Counted from the first letter of the stretch, positions 26,872 to 37,037 are shown. The stretch: DNA of 64,000 bases from Edaphobacter sp. 12200R-103 (GCF_010093025.1 NZ_CP048114.1:2294001-2358000), one strand, 5' to 3'. Notes: a model not told the origin generated them from the letters alone. Translations and numbers: made by a program.

Positions 26872-27396
26872 ATGGATTCGGTACGCTTTGGCCGGGCGCT
26901 CGGGGTAGGAGCGCGAGCGGCAGCAAAAACGCTGGTAGGGGCTGTGGACGCCGCAACCTCACCGAATCCGCGTGCGTCTTCGACGACAACGCAGGCGCGT
27001 CCGGCGCAGAGCGCAGGTGCGCAGCGTACGACGACCAGCCGGCCGGCGGCAGCCCAGGCAACCCAGCAGGTAGCCCGGACCGCGCAGCAGGCGCGCCGCG
27101 CGACCGAAGGAGTGGCTCGCGGGGGCAAGCGGTTCGGCGAGGCTGTATGGAGCCCCTTTGTGCGGCTCTCCGGCGTACTCTGGCTGGAGTTTACAGGGGT
27201 CTTCTTTGGCATCTTTGCGCTGTATGCGCTGAGCGGAGCCTGGAAACTGCGGGAATACATCCATGAGAAACCCGGCAGTCATGATGCACACGTCCACTTC
27301 CTGATGGCGGCGATCATGGGCGTGGTCTTTACTTACTTCTGCGTCAGCAGCTTTTTGCGAGCCCGACGCAGAGAACGCACCACAGAACGAAACTAG
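26872..27396 (+). CDS. Hypothetical protein with two C-terminal membrane helices
   Basis: A 174-residue protein. The first hundred residues are Ala/Thr/Arg/Gln-rich and probably disordered (TTTSRPAAAQATQQVARTAQ); two hydrophobic segments follow (WLEFTGVFFGIFALYALSG and HFLMAAIMGVVFTYFCVSSF). It is not recognised. Start is uncertain: I take the ATG at 26872 (MDSVRFGRALGVG); the frame is open from 26803. It converges with the DUF2199 gene, sharing four bases. Confidence 0.6.
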   Translation: MDSVRFGRALGVGARAAAKTLVGAVDAATSPNPRASSTTTQARPAQSAGAQRTTTSRPAAAQATQQVARTAQQARRATEGVARGGKRFGEAVWSPFVRLSGVLWLEFTGVFFGIFALYALSGAWKLREYIHEKPGSHDAHVHFLMAAIMGVVFTYFCVSSFLRARRRERTTERN

Positions 27397-27920
27397 CGCG
27401 ACTCGCCCCGGTGCAGAATCATCTCGGCGATATCCTGCACGGTTTCGATGGAGATGCCGTCGCGCTGCTGAATGGCGAGAGGATGATTCGGGTCGGCGGC
27501 GGTAAACCGCGGGCGCTCACCAACCGGCTGGGTATGGACGTTCAGCTCAAGGTTGATGGTATCGCCAAAGAGGAACAGATCATTGTTGAGCCAGCCGGCG
27601 AAGGAAGGCTCCTGTTCGCGTCCGGGAACGTGCCAGAGCTCGTTGGAGCGAATGAAATTTTTGGGGCTGACCTCAGCCCAGACTCCCCAGACGAAAGGCG
27701 CATCGACACCGTGAACCGGAATCAGCATGCGGCCACGGAGGAAGAATTGCTGGTTGTCGATGACGCACTGATCGGCCGTGAGGAGGACGCGCTCTTCGAT
27801 CTGTTCCTGCGGGACTGTAAGGACGGCCTGAGGGGCCTTGACGCTGTATTTGAGAGGCAAAACGTCGTGCCGCTCTCCGCAGACCGTGCAGACAAACCCA
27901 CCGAAGACTTCTCCATCCAT
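27393..27920 (-). CDS. DUF2199 domain protein
   Basis: A 175-residue cytoplasmic protein. Seen: a putative metal site near the start, [18 protein letters not shown], then [11 protein letters not shown] and [12 protein letters not shown], the blocks that define DUF2199, a family without known function. The frame continues upstream but overlaps the divergent mutase start; I start at the ATG complementary to 27918-27920 just before the Cys motif. Confidence 0.8.
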   Translation of the reverse strand: MDGEVFGGFVCTVCGERHDVLPLKYSVKAPQAVLTVPQEQIEERVLLTADQCVIDNQQFFLRGRMLIPVHGVDAPFVWGVWAEVSPKNFIRSNELWHVPGREQEPSFAGWLNNDLFLFGDTINLELNVHTQPVGERPRFTAADPNHPLAIQQRDGISIETVQDIAEMILHRGESR

Positions 27921-27972
27921 AGGTTCATTGTTCCATAAAAGAATGTGGGGAAGACGAGTACACTTGGGCGTC

Positions 27973-29598
27973 ATGTCAAAGGACACGAAACGACCGCCGC
28001 AGAGAAAAGTCGAGACAAGCTCCGGCATTCCCGTGGACGTTGTCTACGAACCGGAGCGGCTGGAAGGTTTCGACCCAGCCGGAGAGTTGGGAAGCCCCGG
28101 AGCGTTTCCCTTCACGCGCGGAATTCAGCCGACGATGTATCGCGGCCGGCTGTGGACGATGCGCCAGTATGCTGGGATGGGAGATGCTGAGGAATCGAAC
28201 CGCAGGTACAAGTTTCTTCTATCGCAGGGGACGAAAGGCCTGAGCGTCGCGTTCGATCTTCCGACGCAGATCGGGTACGACTCGGATTCGCCGATGGCGC
28301 TGGGTGAGGTGGGCAAGGTCGGGGTCGCGATCGATTCGATCGAGGATATGGAACGGCTGTTCGACGGGATTCGGCTGGACGAGATCTCGACCTCAATGAC
28401 GATCAATGCGACGGCCTCCATTCTGCTTGCGCTTTACGTCACTGTCGCCAGCCGGCAGGGTGCGGATACAAAGAAGCTCAGCGGTACAGTCCAGAACGAC
28501 ATCCTGAAGGAGTACATCGCACGGGGAACCTATATCTATCCGGTGAGACATGCGATGCGTCTGGTAACGGACATCTTCGGCTGGTCGGCCCGGGAGATTC
28601 CGGAGTGGAACACGATCTCGATCTCGGGCTACCACATGCGCGAGGCAGGATGTACGGCGGTGCAGGAGGTGGCCTTTACTCTGGCCAATGGAATGACCTA
28701 CGTTCAGGCGGCGATCGACGCGGGCCTCGCGGTCGATATCTTCGCTCCACGCCTGAGCTTCTTCTTCAACGCACATAGCAACCTGCTGGAGGAGGTGGCA
28801 AAGTTTCGTGCTGCTCGCCGAATGTGGGCGCGGCTGATGCGAGAACACTTCGGCGCAACGAACCCAAAGAGCTGGATGCTGCGCTTTCACACACAGACGG
28901 CGGGATCCACTCTGACGGCACAGCAGCCGGAGAACAATATCGTGCGGACGACAGTTCAGGCGCTGGCAGCGGTGCTGGGTGGGACGCAGTCTCTGCACAC
29001 GAACGGGTTTGATGAGGCACTGGCGCTGCCGACAGAACAGGCGGCGAGGACCGCGCTCCGCACCCAGCAGGTACTGGCGCACGAGAGTGGGGTGGCTGAC
29101 ACGGTGGATCCGCTCGCGGGTTCGTACTATGTGGAGACCCTGACCAACGAGATCGAGGCCCGGGCCGAGCAGTACATGACAGCGATCGAGCGATTCGACC
29201 TGGGCGGCCACTATGGGATGCTGCACGCGATTGAGCAGGGATATGTGCAGCGAGAGATTCAGAATGCGGCGTATGCCTACCAGCGCGCTGTCGATGAGAA
29301 GAATGCCGTCGTTGTGGGAGTGAATGACTTTGTGACCGAGGAGATACAGGCGGTCCCGATCCAGAGGATCGATGAAGCCCAGGAACGCAGGCAGGTGGAG
29401 CGGCTGAAAGAGCTGCGGGGACGGCGTGATGTGGGAGTACACGCCACAGCCCTGCGAAGTATAGAAGATGCTGCACGCAGCGGCGAGAATCTGATGCCGC
29501 GGATTATGGCTGCGGTAGAGGCCTACGCCACGGTTGGGGAGATCGCGGATGTGCTGCGTGGGGTGTTTGGGGAGTACCGGGAGACGGTAGTGGTGTAG
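27973..29598 (+). CDS. Methylmalonyl-CoA mutase, catalytic subunit without B12 domain
   Basis: Catalyses the B12-dependent rearrangement between methylmalonyl-CoA and succinyl-CoA as part of a two-subunit enzyme. Seen: the TIM-barrel start [84 protein letters not shown], and [18 protein letters not shown]. At 541 residues it ends before the cobalamin-binding domain (DxHxxG), so a separate small subunit must exist elsewhere. The start is the ATG at 27973; the frame upstream lies antisense to the DUF2199 gene. Related acyl-CoA mutases cannot be excluded without comparison of active-site residues. Confidence 0.9.
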   Translation: MSKDTKRPPQRKVETSSGIPVDVVYEPERLEGFDPAGELGSPGAFPFTRGIQPTMYRGRLWTMRQYAGMGDAEESNRRYKFLLSQGTKGLSVAFDLPTQIGYDSDSPMALGEVGKVGVAIDSIEDMERLFDGIRLDEISTSMTINATASILLALYVTVASRQGADTKKLSGTVQNDILKEYIARGTYIYPVRHAMRLVTDIFGWSAREIPEWNTISISGYHMREAGCTAVQEVAFTLANGMTYVQAAIDAGLAVDIFAPRLSFFFNAHSNLLEEVAKFRAARRMWARLMREHFGATNPKSWMLRFHTQTAGSTLTAQQPENNIVRTTVQALAAVLGGTQSLHTNGFDEALALPTEQAARTALRTQQVLAHESGVADTVDPLAGSYYVETLTNEIEARAEQYMTAIERFDLGGHYGMLHAIEQGYVQREIQNAAYAYQRAVDEKNAVVVGVNDFVTEEIQAVPIQRIDEAQERRQVERLKELRGRRDVGVHATALRSIEDAARSGENLMPRIMAAVEAYATVGEIADVLRGVFGEYRETVVV

Positions 29599-29606
29599 CG
29601 AACGGT

Positions 29607-30272
29607 CTATGGGGTCGGCGAAGGCCGGGCCTCTGGAGAGTTCGGAGCATTTGGATCGAGTGTGAAGTCGAAGACAACCGTTGAAAAGGTATTAGCGACC
29701 CTTGGAATAGGCTGAAGCGCATATTCGCCGGGAGCAAGAGCTTCTTTGGGCGTGATTCTGAACCATCCGTCGGAAAGTTTTCCGACAGTGACATCGATCT
29801 GGGAGTCGCTCCGCTTTGCGTTTCCAGTGAGTTGAGTAAATTTAACCTGCGAAAGAACGCGGTGATCTTTATCAACCTTTGCCCGAACCAGGGCCCAGGG
29901 ACCGAGTATATTCTCCGAAGAGTCCGCAGATGGATCCTCTTCCATGAGATGAATGTAGAAGACGGGGTTGTCAGAGTGAAGCGCCACGCGCGCGTGGGCG
30001 CCCTCGATCTCAGTCGTCATCTTGGGTTTGTAGAGGAAACTCCCGGCGAGAGAACCTGCAACATTGGCTCCCTTGTGGTTGTTCACGCCGACGTTCGTGT
30101 GATGAATAGGAACCAGCTCCTGCTTGCCCTCGAAGACATCCACCGCCCAGGGATAACTGCCATTGGTGATTTGTACGCCGGGGATAGGCTCAGGGATGTG
30201 CTGCGCGTATGCTGAACCGGCAAAAGGTATGAAAAAGACAGAGAAAAGGACAGACAAGGGAGCAGATTGCAA
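29607..30272 (-). CDS. Exported hypothetical protein
   Basis: A 221-residue protein with a signal sequence (LSVLFSVFFIPFAGSAYAQ) and a mostly beta-rich mature part (WAVDVFEGKQELVPIHHTNVGVNNHKG, ARVALHSDNPVFYIHLMEED) ending in a Pro/Ser tail. Not recognised. Start codon TTG (complement of 30270-30272) with GAGG six bases upstream; no ATG precedes the signal sequence. It converges with the mutase gene. Confidence 0.68.
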   Translation of the reverse strand: MQSAPLSVLFSVFFIPFAGSAYAQHIPEPIPGVQITNGSYPWAVDVFEGKQELVPIHHTNVGVNNHKGANVAGSLAGSFLYKPKMTTEIEGAHARVALHSDNPVFYIHLMEEDPSADSSENILGPWALVRAKVDKDHRVLSQVKFTQLTGNAKRSDSQIDVTVGKLSDGWFRITPKEALAPGEYALQPIPRVANTFSTVVFDFTLDPNAPNSPEARPSPTP

Positions 30273-30371
30273 AAGAGGCCTCAGTTAAGTCGGATTTGCT
30301 GCAAAGATGCCACAGGAAATCGTTATTGGCAACTCCCCATTCGTTGACCGTGAAGTTTCGGGGAAACTACG

Positions 30372-31529
30372 ATGGAGCGAGAGGGTAAAACTTTGCCAGA
30401 ACTTCAAACTCCCCTACGAAAAACTGCACTGAACGCTGTCCATCGCGCCGCGAAGGCCAAAATGGTGGATTTTGGCGGCTGGGACATGCCGGTAGACTGC
30501 TGCGGGCTGACGGCCGAGCATATGGCGGTGCGGACCGGCGTGGGCGTCTTCGACGTCTCGCACATGGGCGATATTCAGTTTCGCGGGCCGGGATCGCTGG
30601 CGGCGATCCAGAAGCTGTGCATGAACGATGCCTCGAAGCTGCAGGTGGGCCAGGCGCAGTACTCCGCGATGCTGTACCCGAACGGGACGTTTGTCGATGA
30701 CGTGGTGGTACACAAGCTGTCGGAGAACGATTATCTGATCGTCATCAACGCGGGAACGCGCGAGAAGGATGTGCAGTGGATCCGGCAGGTGATCGGCGGG
30801 ATGCCGGGCGTGCACATGAACGACTTCAGCGACTACTACACGCAGCTTGCGATCCAGGGCCCGAAGGCGCAGGAGACCCTGCAGAAGCTGACGCCAGTGG
30901 ACCTGAGCAAGATCAAGAACTACTGGTTTAGCTGGGGACAGGTCTGCGGCCTGCACAACGTGATGATCGCTCGCACGGGATATACGGGCGAAGACGGGTT
31001 CGAGATCTACATCCCGTCCGACGAGCCGACGAGTGCGCGGGTGTGGAATGAGGTGCTCGAAGCCGGCAAGGAGTTCGGGATTCTGCCGTGCGGCCTGGGC
31101 TCGCGTAACACGCTACGGCTGGAAGCTGCGATGGCCCTGTATGGCCACGAGATTTCTGACGAGATCAATGTCTTTGAGGCTGGGCTGGAGCGGTACGCCA
31201 AGTTCGACAAGGGCGACTTCGTAGGGCACGACGCCCTGGTGAAGATTCAGGAAGAGGGCGGACCGAAGCGGAAGCTGGTTGGCCTGGAGATGGTTGAGCG
31301 CGGCATTGGCCGGGATGGATATCCGGTATTTTCGCTGGACGGCAAGCGGATTGGCGAGATTACCAGCGGCTCGCCGGCGCCATTCCTGAAGAAGAACATC
31401 GCGCTGGCCTTTGTTCCGGTGGAGTTTACGGCGATTGATACCGAGGTCGCCGTGGAGATTCGCGGGCAGCTGGTGAAGGCGAAGGTGGTGCCGACACCGT
31501 TCTATAAGCGGCCAAAGAAACAGAGTTGA
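30372..31529 (+). CDS. gcvT: Glycine cleavage system T protein (aminomethyltransferase)
   Basis: Moves the methylene group of the aminomethyl-lipoyl H protein to tetrahydrofolate, releasing ammonia. Seen: MVDFGGWDMPVDC, FDVSHMGDIQFRG, NDYLIVINAGTREKD, ARTGYTGEDGFEIY, LGSRNTLRLEAAMALYGHEI, and the C-terminal barrel with GEITSGSPAPFLKKNIALAFV. Length is 385 residues. It begins a cluster with gcvH, gcvPA and gcvPB on the same strand. The 99 bases upstream show no glycine-riboswitch core. Confidence 0.96.
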   Translation: MEREGKTLPELQTPLRKTALNAVHRAAKAKMVDFGGWDMPVDCCGLTAEHMAVRTGVGVFDVSHMGDIQFRGPGSLAAIQKLCMNDASKLQVGQAQYSAMLYPNGTFVDDVVVHKLSENDYLIVINAGTREKDVQWIRQVIGGMPGVHMNDFSDYYTQLAIQGPKAQETLQKLTPVDLSKIKNYWFSWGQVCGLHNVMIARTGYTGEDGFEIYIPSDEPTSARVWNEVLEAGKEFGILPCGLGSRNTLRLEAAMALYGHEISDEINVFEAGLERYAKFDKGDFVGHDALVKIQEEGGPKRKLVGLEMVERGIGRDGYPVFSLDGKRIGEITSGSPAPFLKKNIALAFVPVEFTAIDTEVAVEIRGQLVKAKVVPTPFYKRPKKQS

Positions 31530-31548
31530 GTTTGGAGGCTGTGCAGGC

Positions 31549-31594
31549 AAACCGCAGATCCTTCGACTTCGCTGCGCTTCGCTCAGGGTGACAC
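31549..31594 (+). repeat. Dispersed intergenic repeat, family A, between gcvT and the next ORF
   Basis: ACCGCAGATCCTTCGACTTC to CGCTCAGGGTGACAC. A short tandem of GCACTGGCACC with CACAA before it follows at about 31623-31655. Confidence 0.78.
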
Positions 31595-31683
31595 TCTTTC
31601 CCCGAACCAGCGTCAGCCGCGACACAAGCACTGGCACCGCACAAGCACTGGCACCATACCCAAGTGACACCATAGGAGAGACG

Positions 31684-31974
31684 ATGCAGTTTCTGGTTTT
31701 GACGGAGCGTTTTACAGACAAGTTCCCTGCCGAGGCGTGGAAGCCGGAGCTGATTGAGGCAGAGGGCCAGCGGGTGAGGGAGCTGTATGCCGCAGGCGTT
31801 CTGCGCAGCGCGTGGCGGCGCAAGGACAAGCCTGGCGCGGCACTGGTTCTGGAGGTGGCGAGCGAGGCTGAGGTCCTGGAGGCGATTGAAAGCCTCCCGC
31901 TACGGAAGCTCGGCATGATTGGATTTCCGCTGGTGACGCAGTTGGAGCCTTATCCGGGATTTGGCCCGCGCTGA
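31684..31974 (+). CDS. Muconolactone isomerase-like small protein
   Basis: A 96-residue protein with the ferredoxin-like barrel pattern of the muconolactone delta-isomerase / YCII group: MQFLVLTERF at the start, AAGVLRSAWRRKDKPGAALVLE in the middle, and the closing LVTQLEPYPGFGPR. No catabolic genes are near, so a muconolactone role is unlikely and only the fold is claimed. AGGAGA precedes the ATG. It sits between gcvT and gcvH and is probably cotranscribed. Confidence 0.66.
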   Translation: MQFLVLTERFTDKFPAEAWKPELIEAEGQRVRELYAAGVLRSAWRRKDKPGAALVLEVASEAEVLEAIESLPLRKLGMIGFPLVTQLEPYPGFGPR

Positions 31975-32041
31975 CCGGCGTTTCCCCACTGTTTTCCACG
32001 CTGCACACACTACAATAGAAGCGGAGACCCCCAAAACATCT

Positions 32042-32431
32042 ATGTCCTATCCTGCGGATTACAAGTACACCAAGGAACATGAGTGGATCAGCGCCGATGG
32101 CGCGAAGGGCACGGTCGGCATCACTGACTATGCGCAGAGCTCGCTGGGCGATATTGTCTTTGTTGACCTACCCCAGGTGGGCGCGGAGCTGAAGGCCGGA
32201 GAGATCTTCGGATCGGTGGAGTCAGTCAAGGCCGTCTCGGACCTTTACTCCCCCGTGACCGGTACGGTGACCGAGGTGAACGAGTCGCTGAAGGATGCTC
32301 CCGAGAAGATCAACCAGGACGCGAATGCCACGTGGATGCTGAAGGTGGAGCTTGGCGATTCCTCGGAGCTGGAAAGCCTGCTGTCGGCAGCCGATTACGA
32401 AAAGTTTGTCAGCGAAGAGACCGGACACTAA
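32042..32431 (+). CDS. gcvH: Glycine cleavage system H protein
   Basis: Lipoyl carrier that shuttles the aminomethyl group between the P, T and L proteins. Seen: YPADYKYTKEHEWISADG, GITDYAQSSLGDIVFVDLP, and the lipoylation site ESVKAVSDL with Lys63. The 129 residues match the family. The start is the ATG at 32042; the frame further upstream is not conserved. It ends three bases before gcvPA. Confidence 0.97.
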   Translation: MSYPADYKYTKEHEWISADGAKGTVGITDYAQSSLGDIVFVDLPQVGAELKAGEIFGSVESVKAVSDLYSPVTGTVTEVNESLKDAPEKINQDANATWMLKVELGDSSELESLLSAADYEKFVSEETGH

Positions 32432-32434
32432 GGC

Positions 32435-33760
32435 ATGCGCTATCTTCCGAAGTCCCCGGCGGACCGCAAGGAGATGCTCGCCGAGATTGGCGTCGGCTCC
32501 ATCGACGATCTCTTTGCGACGATTCCGGCGGAGTACCAGCTGAAGCGTGATCTCGCGATTCCCCGCCAGCATGGCGAGTCGGAGATCATCGACAGGTTCC
32601 GCGAGTTTGCCAGCCAGAACGCAAGCGCCTATGCGAGCTTTCTGGGTGCGGGTGTGTACCGGCACTATCGGCCGGTGCTGATCGATACGGTTGTGTCGCG
32701 CGGTGAGTTTCTGACCAGCTACACGCCTTATCAGCCGGAGATCTCGCAGGGCACCCTGCAGGCAATGTTCGAGTTCCAGACGATGATCTGCGAGCTGACG
32801 GGCATGGAGATCGCGAACGCGTCGATGTATGACGGCTCGACCGGCGCCGCCGAGGCCATCATGATGGCGGTGCGCGTCACCGGGCGCGATGAGGCGGTGA
32901 TTGCGCGTACAGTGCACCCGGAGTATCGCGAAGTTGTGGCGACGTATGCGCAGCACCAGGAGATCCCGCTGGCTGAAGTTGGCTATGCAGAGAATGGCCG
33001 TGTGGATCTGGCGGCGCTGGACGCTGCGATCAACGACAACACGGCTTGCGTGCTCATCCAGTCGCCGAACTTCTTCGGATCCATCGAAGATGTTGCGACG
33101 ATTGCGGACATTACGCATAAGAAGGGCGCGATGCTGATCGTCTCGATTGCGGAGGCTGTATCGCTGGGAATTGTGAAGCCACCGGCTGAGGCGGACATTG
33201 TCTCGCTGGAGGCCCAGAGCTTTGGTGTGGCGCCGAGTTATGGCGGGCCGTTCTGCGGCGTGATTGCGTGCAAGGAAAAGTTTCTGCGGCAGATGCCGGG
33301 ACGTATCGTCGGTGAGACGAAGGATATGGATGGCAAGCGCGGATTCGTCCTGACACTCTCGACGCGCGAGCAACATATCCGCCGCGAGAAGGCGACTTCG
33401 AACATCTGCACCAATCAGGCACTGGTCGCGATGATGACGACGGTGTTCCTGACGGTGTACGGCAAGGAAGGCCTGAAAGATCTCGCCGTGCAGAACCTTG
33501 CAAAGGCGAAGTATGCGGCTGACACTCTAGGCAACGCAGGCAAGGTACTGTTTGCGGGTGCACCGCGCTTCCACGAGTTTGTGCTGGATGCTGGTAAGGA
33601 TGCGGAAGAGGTCAACGCTTCCCTGCTTGAGAAGAAGATTATTGGCGGACTGCCGTTGGCAAAGTGGTATCCGGAACTTGGGCCGAACGCAAGTTTGTGG
33701 TGCGCTACCGAGTTGACGACGAAGGCGCAGATTGACGCTGCGGCTGAGGCGCTGAAGTAA
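32435..33760 (+). CDS. gcvPA: Glycine dehydrogenase (decarboxylating), subunit 1
   Basis: One half of the split P protein that decarboxylates glycine with PLP. Seen: [72 protein letters not shown], and [20 protein letters not shown]. Length is 441 residues. The lysine that binds PLP is in the partner subunit GcvPB, encoded after a 114-residue ORF. Confidence 0.96.
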   Translation: MRYLPKSPADRKEMLAEIGVGSIDDLFATIPAEYQLKRDLAIPRQHGESEIIDRFREFASQNASAYASFLGAGVYRHYRPVLIDTVVSRGEFLTSYTPYQPEISQGTLQAMFEFQTMICELTGMEIANASMYDGSTGAAEAIMMAVRVTGRDEAVIARTVHPEYREVVATYAQHQEIPLAEVGYAENGRVDLAALDAAINDNTACVLIQSPNFFGSIEDVATIADITHKKGAMLIVSIAEAVSLGIVKPPAEADIVSLEAQSFGVAPSYGGPFCGVIACKEKFLRQMPGRIVGETKDMDGKRGFVLTLSTREQHIRREKATSNICTNQALVAMMTTVFLTVYGKEGLKDLAVQNLAKAKYAADTLGNAGKVLFAGAPRFHEFVLDAGKDAEEVNASLLEKKIIGGLPLAKWYPELGPNASLWCATELTTKAQIDAAAEALK

Positions 33761-33761
33761 C

Positions 33762-34106
33762 GTGGATATCTCCGCAATCACCGGTGAAGAACTGAATGCA
33801 GTGGAGTTTGTGCAGGATTATCTGCAGCTTCGCTTTGACGAGCCTCTCCTGACCTTCTACGCATGGCCGCATCTTCTGTTCAGCGAGTATTCGCTGGCGT
33901 ATGGCGAGCCGGAGTATCGCAATGCTCTTTGCGCGTTGATAGGAGAGAAGGTGGAAGACGCGACATTGGAGGAAGGCGATTCGCTGACGTTGAAGTTTGA
34001 GAACGACACGGTGATTGCGCTTTCGCTGCGGGAAGAGGACCTGGACGGGCCGCAGGCGGGAGCGTTTTCGCCAACGGGTTTGGTTGCGGATCTGGAAGAG
34101 TTTTAG
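33762..34106 (+). CDS. Hypothetical protein between gcvPA and gcvPB
   Basis: A 114-residue acidic protein, not recognised. It looks globular (LNAVEFVQDYLQLRFDEP, SLTLKFENDTVIALSLREED). The GTG start is two bases after the gcvPA stop, so it is probably coupled to it. No cofactor or metal motif is visible, and its place inside the split P-protein pair is the only hint to a role. Confidence 0.62.
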   Translation: MDISAITGEELNAVEFVQDYLQLRFDEPLLTFYAWPHLLFSEYSLAYGEPEYRNALCALIGEKVEDATLEEGDSLTLKFENDTVIALSLREEDLDGPQAGAFSPTGLVADLEEF

Positions 34107-34140
34107 GCATTGGGTTGGAGTTGTGGCGACACGAGCTGAA

Positions 34141-34174
34141 TGCAGGGATTCTTCTCTCCGCTCAGGATGACGGC
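34141..34174 (+). repeat. Dispersed intergenic repeat, family A2
   Basis: GCAGGGATTCTTCTC then CGCTCAGGATGACGG: a shortened copy of the A2 type seen at 44246-44342, 57975-58018 and 60597-60641. It lies 35 bases before gcvPB. Confidence 0.7.
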
Positions 34175-34208
34175 CATAGGTAGGACGGTTTGCTGCTGTG
34201 AGGGATTA

Positions 34209-35768
34209 ATGAGTGATTCGAAATTTGTCGGAACGCCGAAGAAGGTGACGACGCACGTCAACCAGAACGAAGACCTGATGTTTGAAAAGTCTTCGCCGGG
34301 CAAGAAGGCCTATCGGCTGGCTGAACTGGACGTTCCTGCTGTCGATGCCGCTGCTCTGCTGGGCGATGCGGTGCGCAAGGATCTTGGCGTGATGCCGGAG
34401 CTGAGCGAGATCGAGATTGTTAGGCACTTCACGCGGCTTTCGACATGGAACTACGCGATCGATCTCGGCATGTATCCGCTGGGCAGTTGCACGATGAAGT
34501 ACAACCCCCGGGTAAACGAGCTGGTGTCGCGGCTGGAGGGGATCGCCGAGGCGCATCCTTATCAGCCGGAGTCGCTGTCGCAGGGTGTGCTCGGCATCAT
34601 GAAGCTGCTGAGCGATTGCCTGATCGAGATCACCGGGATGGACACGATCACCCTGCAGCCTGCGGCTGGAGCGCATGGCGAGTTCACCGGCATCCTGCTG
34701 GCTCGTGCGTACCACGAGGCGAAAGGAAATCCGCGCAAGAAGGTGCTCATTCCTGACTCGGCGCACGGCACGAATCCGGCGACCGCTGCGGTGTGCGGCT
34801 ACCAGGTGGCGAACCTGAAGTCGAACGCTCAAGGGATGGTCGACCTCGCTGAGCTGGAGCGCCTGGTAGACGAAGACACCGCAGCGCTGATGCTGACGAA
34901 TCCCTCGACCATCGGCGTCTTCGAGAGTGAGATCCACAAGATCGCCGACATCCTGCATGCCAAGGGCGCGCTGCTCTACATGGACGGTGCGAATATGAAC
35001 GCGCTGGTCGGCAAGACGCGGCCCGGGGACTTCGGTGTGGACGTGATGCACCTGAACCTGCACAAGACCTTCTCGACTCCGCATGGAGGCGGTGGCCCAG
35101 GATCCGGTCCGGTTGCCTGCAAGAAGATCCTGGAGCCGTTCCTGCCAACGCCGGTCGTCGCAACCAAGCCCGACGGGACGCTGGCACTCGACTACGATCG
35201 GCCGCAGAGCATCGGGCGCGTTAGGGCGTTCTATGGCAACTTTGGAATGTTCGTGCGGGCACTGGCGTACATCCTGGCCAATGGGCCGGATGGCCTGCGG
35301 CAGACCACCGAGGATGCCGTGCTGAACGCAAACTATATTCGCGCGAAGCTGGGCGATACCTTCGAACTTCCCTATAAGGCTCCCTCCCTGCACGAGGTCG
35401 TCTTCTCCGACAGGCGACAGGCGCGCAACGGCGTGAAGACCGGCGATATGGGCAAGCGCTTGATCGACTACGGCTTCCACGCCTACACGGTCTCCTTCCC
35501 ACTGGTTGTTCCCGGCGCCATGATGATTGAGCCGACGGAGAGTGAAAGCCGCGAAGAGCTGGATCTGCTGATCGATGCGCTGAAGCAGATTGCGCGTGAA
35601 GCCGAAGAGAATCCTGAGATCGTGACGACCTCGCCTCATACGACACGGCTTCGGCGACTGGATGAGACCACGGCAGCTCGCAAGCCAGTACTGAGGTGGA
35701 AGCCAAACCCTAATGGGCCGGCAGATTCATCGGCGCTGATGCCGGACTCTGCCGCGAAGGAGTGGTAG
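34209..35768 (+). CDS. gcvPB: Glycine dehydrogenase (decarboxylating), subunit 2
   Basis: PLP-carrying half of the P protein. Seen: LGMYPLGSCTMKYNP, LQPAAGAHGEFTGILLARAYH, PDSAHGTNPATAA, LTNPSTIGVFE, DGANMNALVG and the PLP lysine in HLNLHKTFSTPHGGGGPG (Lys286). Length is 519 residues. The start is the ATG at 34209 with GAGGGA upstream; the open frame before it is repeat sequence. Its stop overlaps the start of the following small ORF. Confidence 0.96.
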   Translation: MSDSKFVGTPKKVTTHVNQNEDLMFEKSSPGKKAYRLAELDVPAVDAAALLGDAVRKDLGVMPELSEIEIVRHFTRLSTWNYAIDLGMYPLGSCTMKYNPRVNELVSRLEGIAEAHPYQPESLSQGVLGIMKLLSDCLIEITGMDTITLQPAAGAHGEFTGILLARAYHEAKGNPRKKVLIPDSAHGTNPATAAVCGYQVANLKSNAQGMVDLAELERLVDEDTAALMLTNPSTIGVFESEIHKIADILHAKGALLYMDGANMNALVGKTRPGDFGVDVMHLNLHKTFSTPHGGGGPGSGPVACKKILEPFLPTPVVATKPDGTLALDYDRPQSIGRVRAFYGNFGMFVRALAYILANGPDGLRQTTEDAVLNANYIRAKLGDTFELPYKAPSLHEVVFSDRRQARNGVKTGDMGKRLIDYGFHAYTVSFPLVVPGAMMIEPTESESREELDLLIDALKQIAREAEENPEIVTTSPHTTRLRRLDETTAARKPVLRWKPNPNGPADSSALMPDSAAKEW

Positions 35769-36049
35769 TGTCGGATTTCCGCTATTTAGGCGATGACCGC
35801 CGAGCAGAGCTTGAGAAGTACGAGTTCATGATGGGCGAGGCACGCGGTCGTCTGGCCGCTACAATGGATTGCCTGACGGATGCGCTGATCCTGATAGGCC
35901 AGCATGGCGTCTACTGTACGAGCAACCGAAACCCGAAGGTTCCGGCGCTCGATCTGCAGGCTGTAATGGTGAATCTGAATGGAGCAAAGGAGCTGGTCTC
36001 GGCAGTGATGGAAAAATTACGAAAAGAAAGAGCAGCAGCCGATATTTAA
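35768..36049 (+). CDS. Hypothetical protein coupled to gcvPB
   Basis: A 93-residue helical protein, not recognised: an N-terminal charged helix (DDRRAELEKYEFMMGEARGR) and a C-terminal one (NGAKELVSAVMEKLRKERAA). The GTG at 35768 shares a base with the gcvPB stop (TAGTG) and has AAGGAG five bases upstream, a good translation signal. Not related by eye to any glycine-cleavage component. Confidence 0.6.
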   Translation: MSDFRYLGDDRRAELEKYEFMMGEARGRLAATMDCLTDALILIGQHGVYCTSNRNPKVPALDLQAVMVNLNGAKELVSAVMEKLRKERAAADI

Positions 36050-36075
36050 GCTCGATAGAATCGCAAGCGACTGCG

Positions 36076-37037
36076 ATGAGTTCTGCCTCCATTTCCGCTG
36101 AACAAGAAACAACCAGCCGTCCTTATTTGGCCCTCGGCCTTATGTTCCTTTTGCTTGGCGTTGGATACTCCATCCCGCTGAGGTTAGTACCTTTGCCGCC
36201 AAGACATATTTGGGAAGGGTCTCTCGCTACTGAGACATTGAATCTCTACGCTCTCACCGTGTTCGCGGGGTGGTCGCACTTCACCTATGCCTGGCGTGGG
36301 CAGTGGCTGGCCAGTCGGCGTTATTCCAGCGTCTCTCGAATTGGTTACTGGGCAATAGTCTGCATCCTGCTTTTTCTCCTGATCGGCTTACGAGCCTGGC
36401 TAGGACTGGCCATCTTCAGCCTGCTGGCGTGGGTGTATAACATCGCTCATTTTGTTAAAGCAGAGGTATTTTTCTCCGGGATCAGGGAGACGCGCACGGC
36501 TTACTACTCACCAGTAGCTGCATTCGCCTGGTTTACTTTGTGTCTGTTTCAGGTAGGACCGCTCGGCAATGCTTTGATCGTATTCGCAGGCTCCGGCGCA
36601 ATCGCGATCGGCATACTCGTGTTCGGCGGTTGGCGACTGCTTGCAGCAGGAGAGGTTCTGCTACCTCTGCTTACTCTGTTTCTTTTGGGCGAAACTATGG
36701 TTTGGTCCAGCTATGGAAGATACATGAGCGAGTCTTTCCGGGTGGCATCTACATCTTCCACATTGCCGCAGCGAGTTTCTATCACTATCTGACCGCGTAT
36801 TTTTACGCCGAGTCCCGGGGGAAAGGCGCCGATAAAGCTCTGAGGAGTTCACCCATTCTGATGGTTAATCTCGCTATGATTCTCATCGGAACTGCAACTG
36901 CATGGCTGCCTGCGATGCACTGGCTGCAGCCGCTATTCGGCGTGGAATGGTTCACCTTGTGGGTCGCACTCCACCTTGCCGCTAGCGATCTGCAGCCTAT
37001 TTGGAAGAGATCCTTGTCTACTCCGCCGTCACCGTGA
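36076..37037 (+). pseudogene. Polytopic membrane protein, frameshifted
   Basis: Two overlapping frames give one continuous membrane protein of about 320 residues with eight or nine helices. Frame one runs from the ATG at 36076 through VLLPLLTLFLLGETMVWSSY and then turns to Ser/Thr-rich sequence and stops at 36792. From about 36738 the next frame continues with PGGIYIFHIAAASFYHYLTA through two further helices to 37037. One base missing from the TTT at 36735-36737 (TTTT would restore the frame) explains it. Several His residues sit at helix ends (SHFTY, AHFV, FHIAAASFYHY, LHLAASD), possibly a metal site. The family is not recognised. Sequencing error and true inactivation are both possible. Confidence 0.7.

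Noticed and set aside
30273..30371. Glycine riboswitch before gcvT
   Set aside because: Too short for even one full aptamer with expression platform, and no conserved glycine-binding core is visible.
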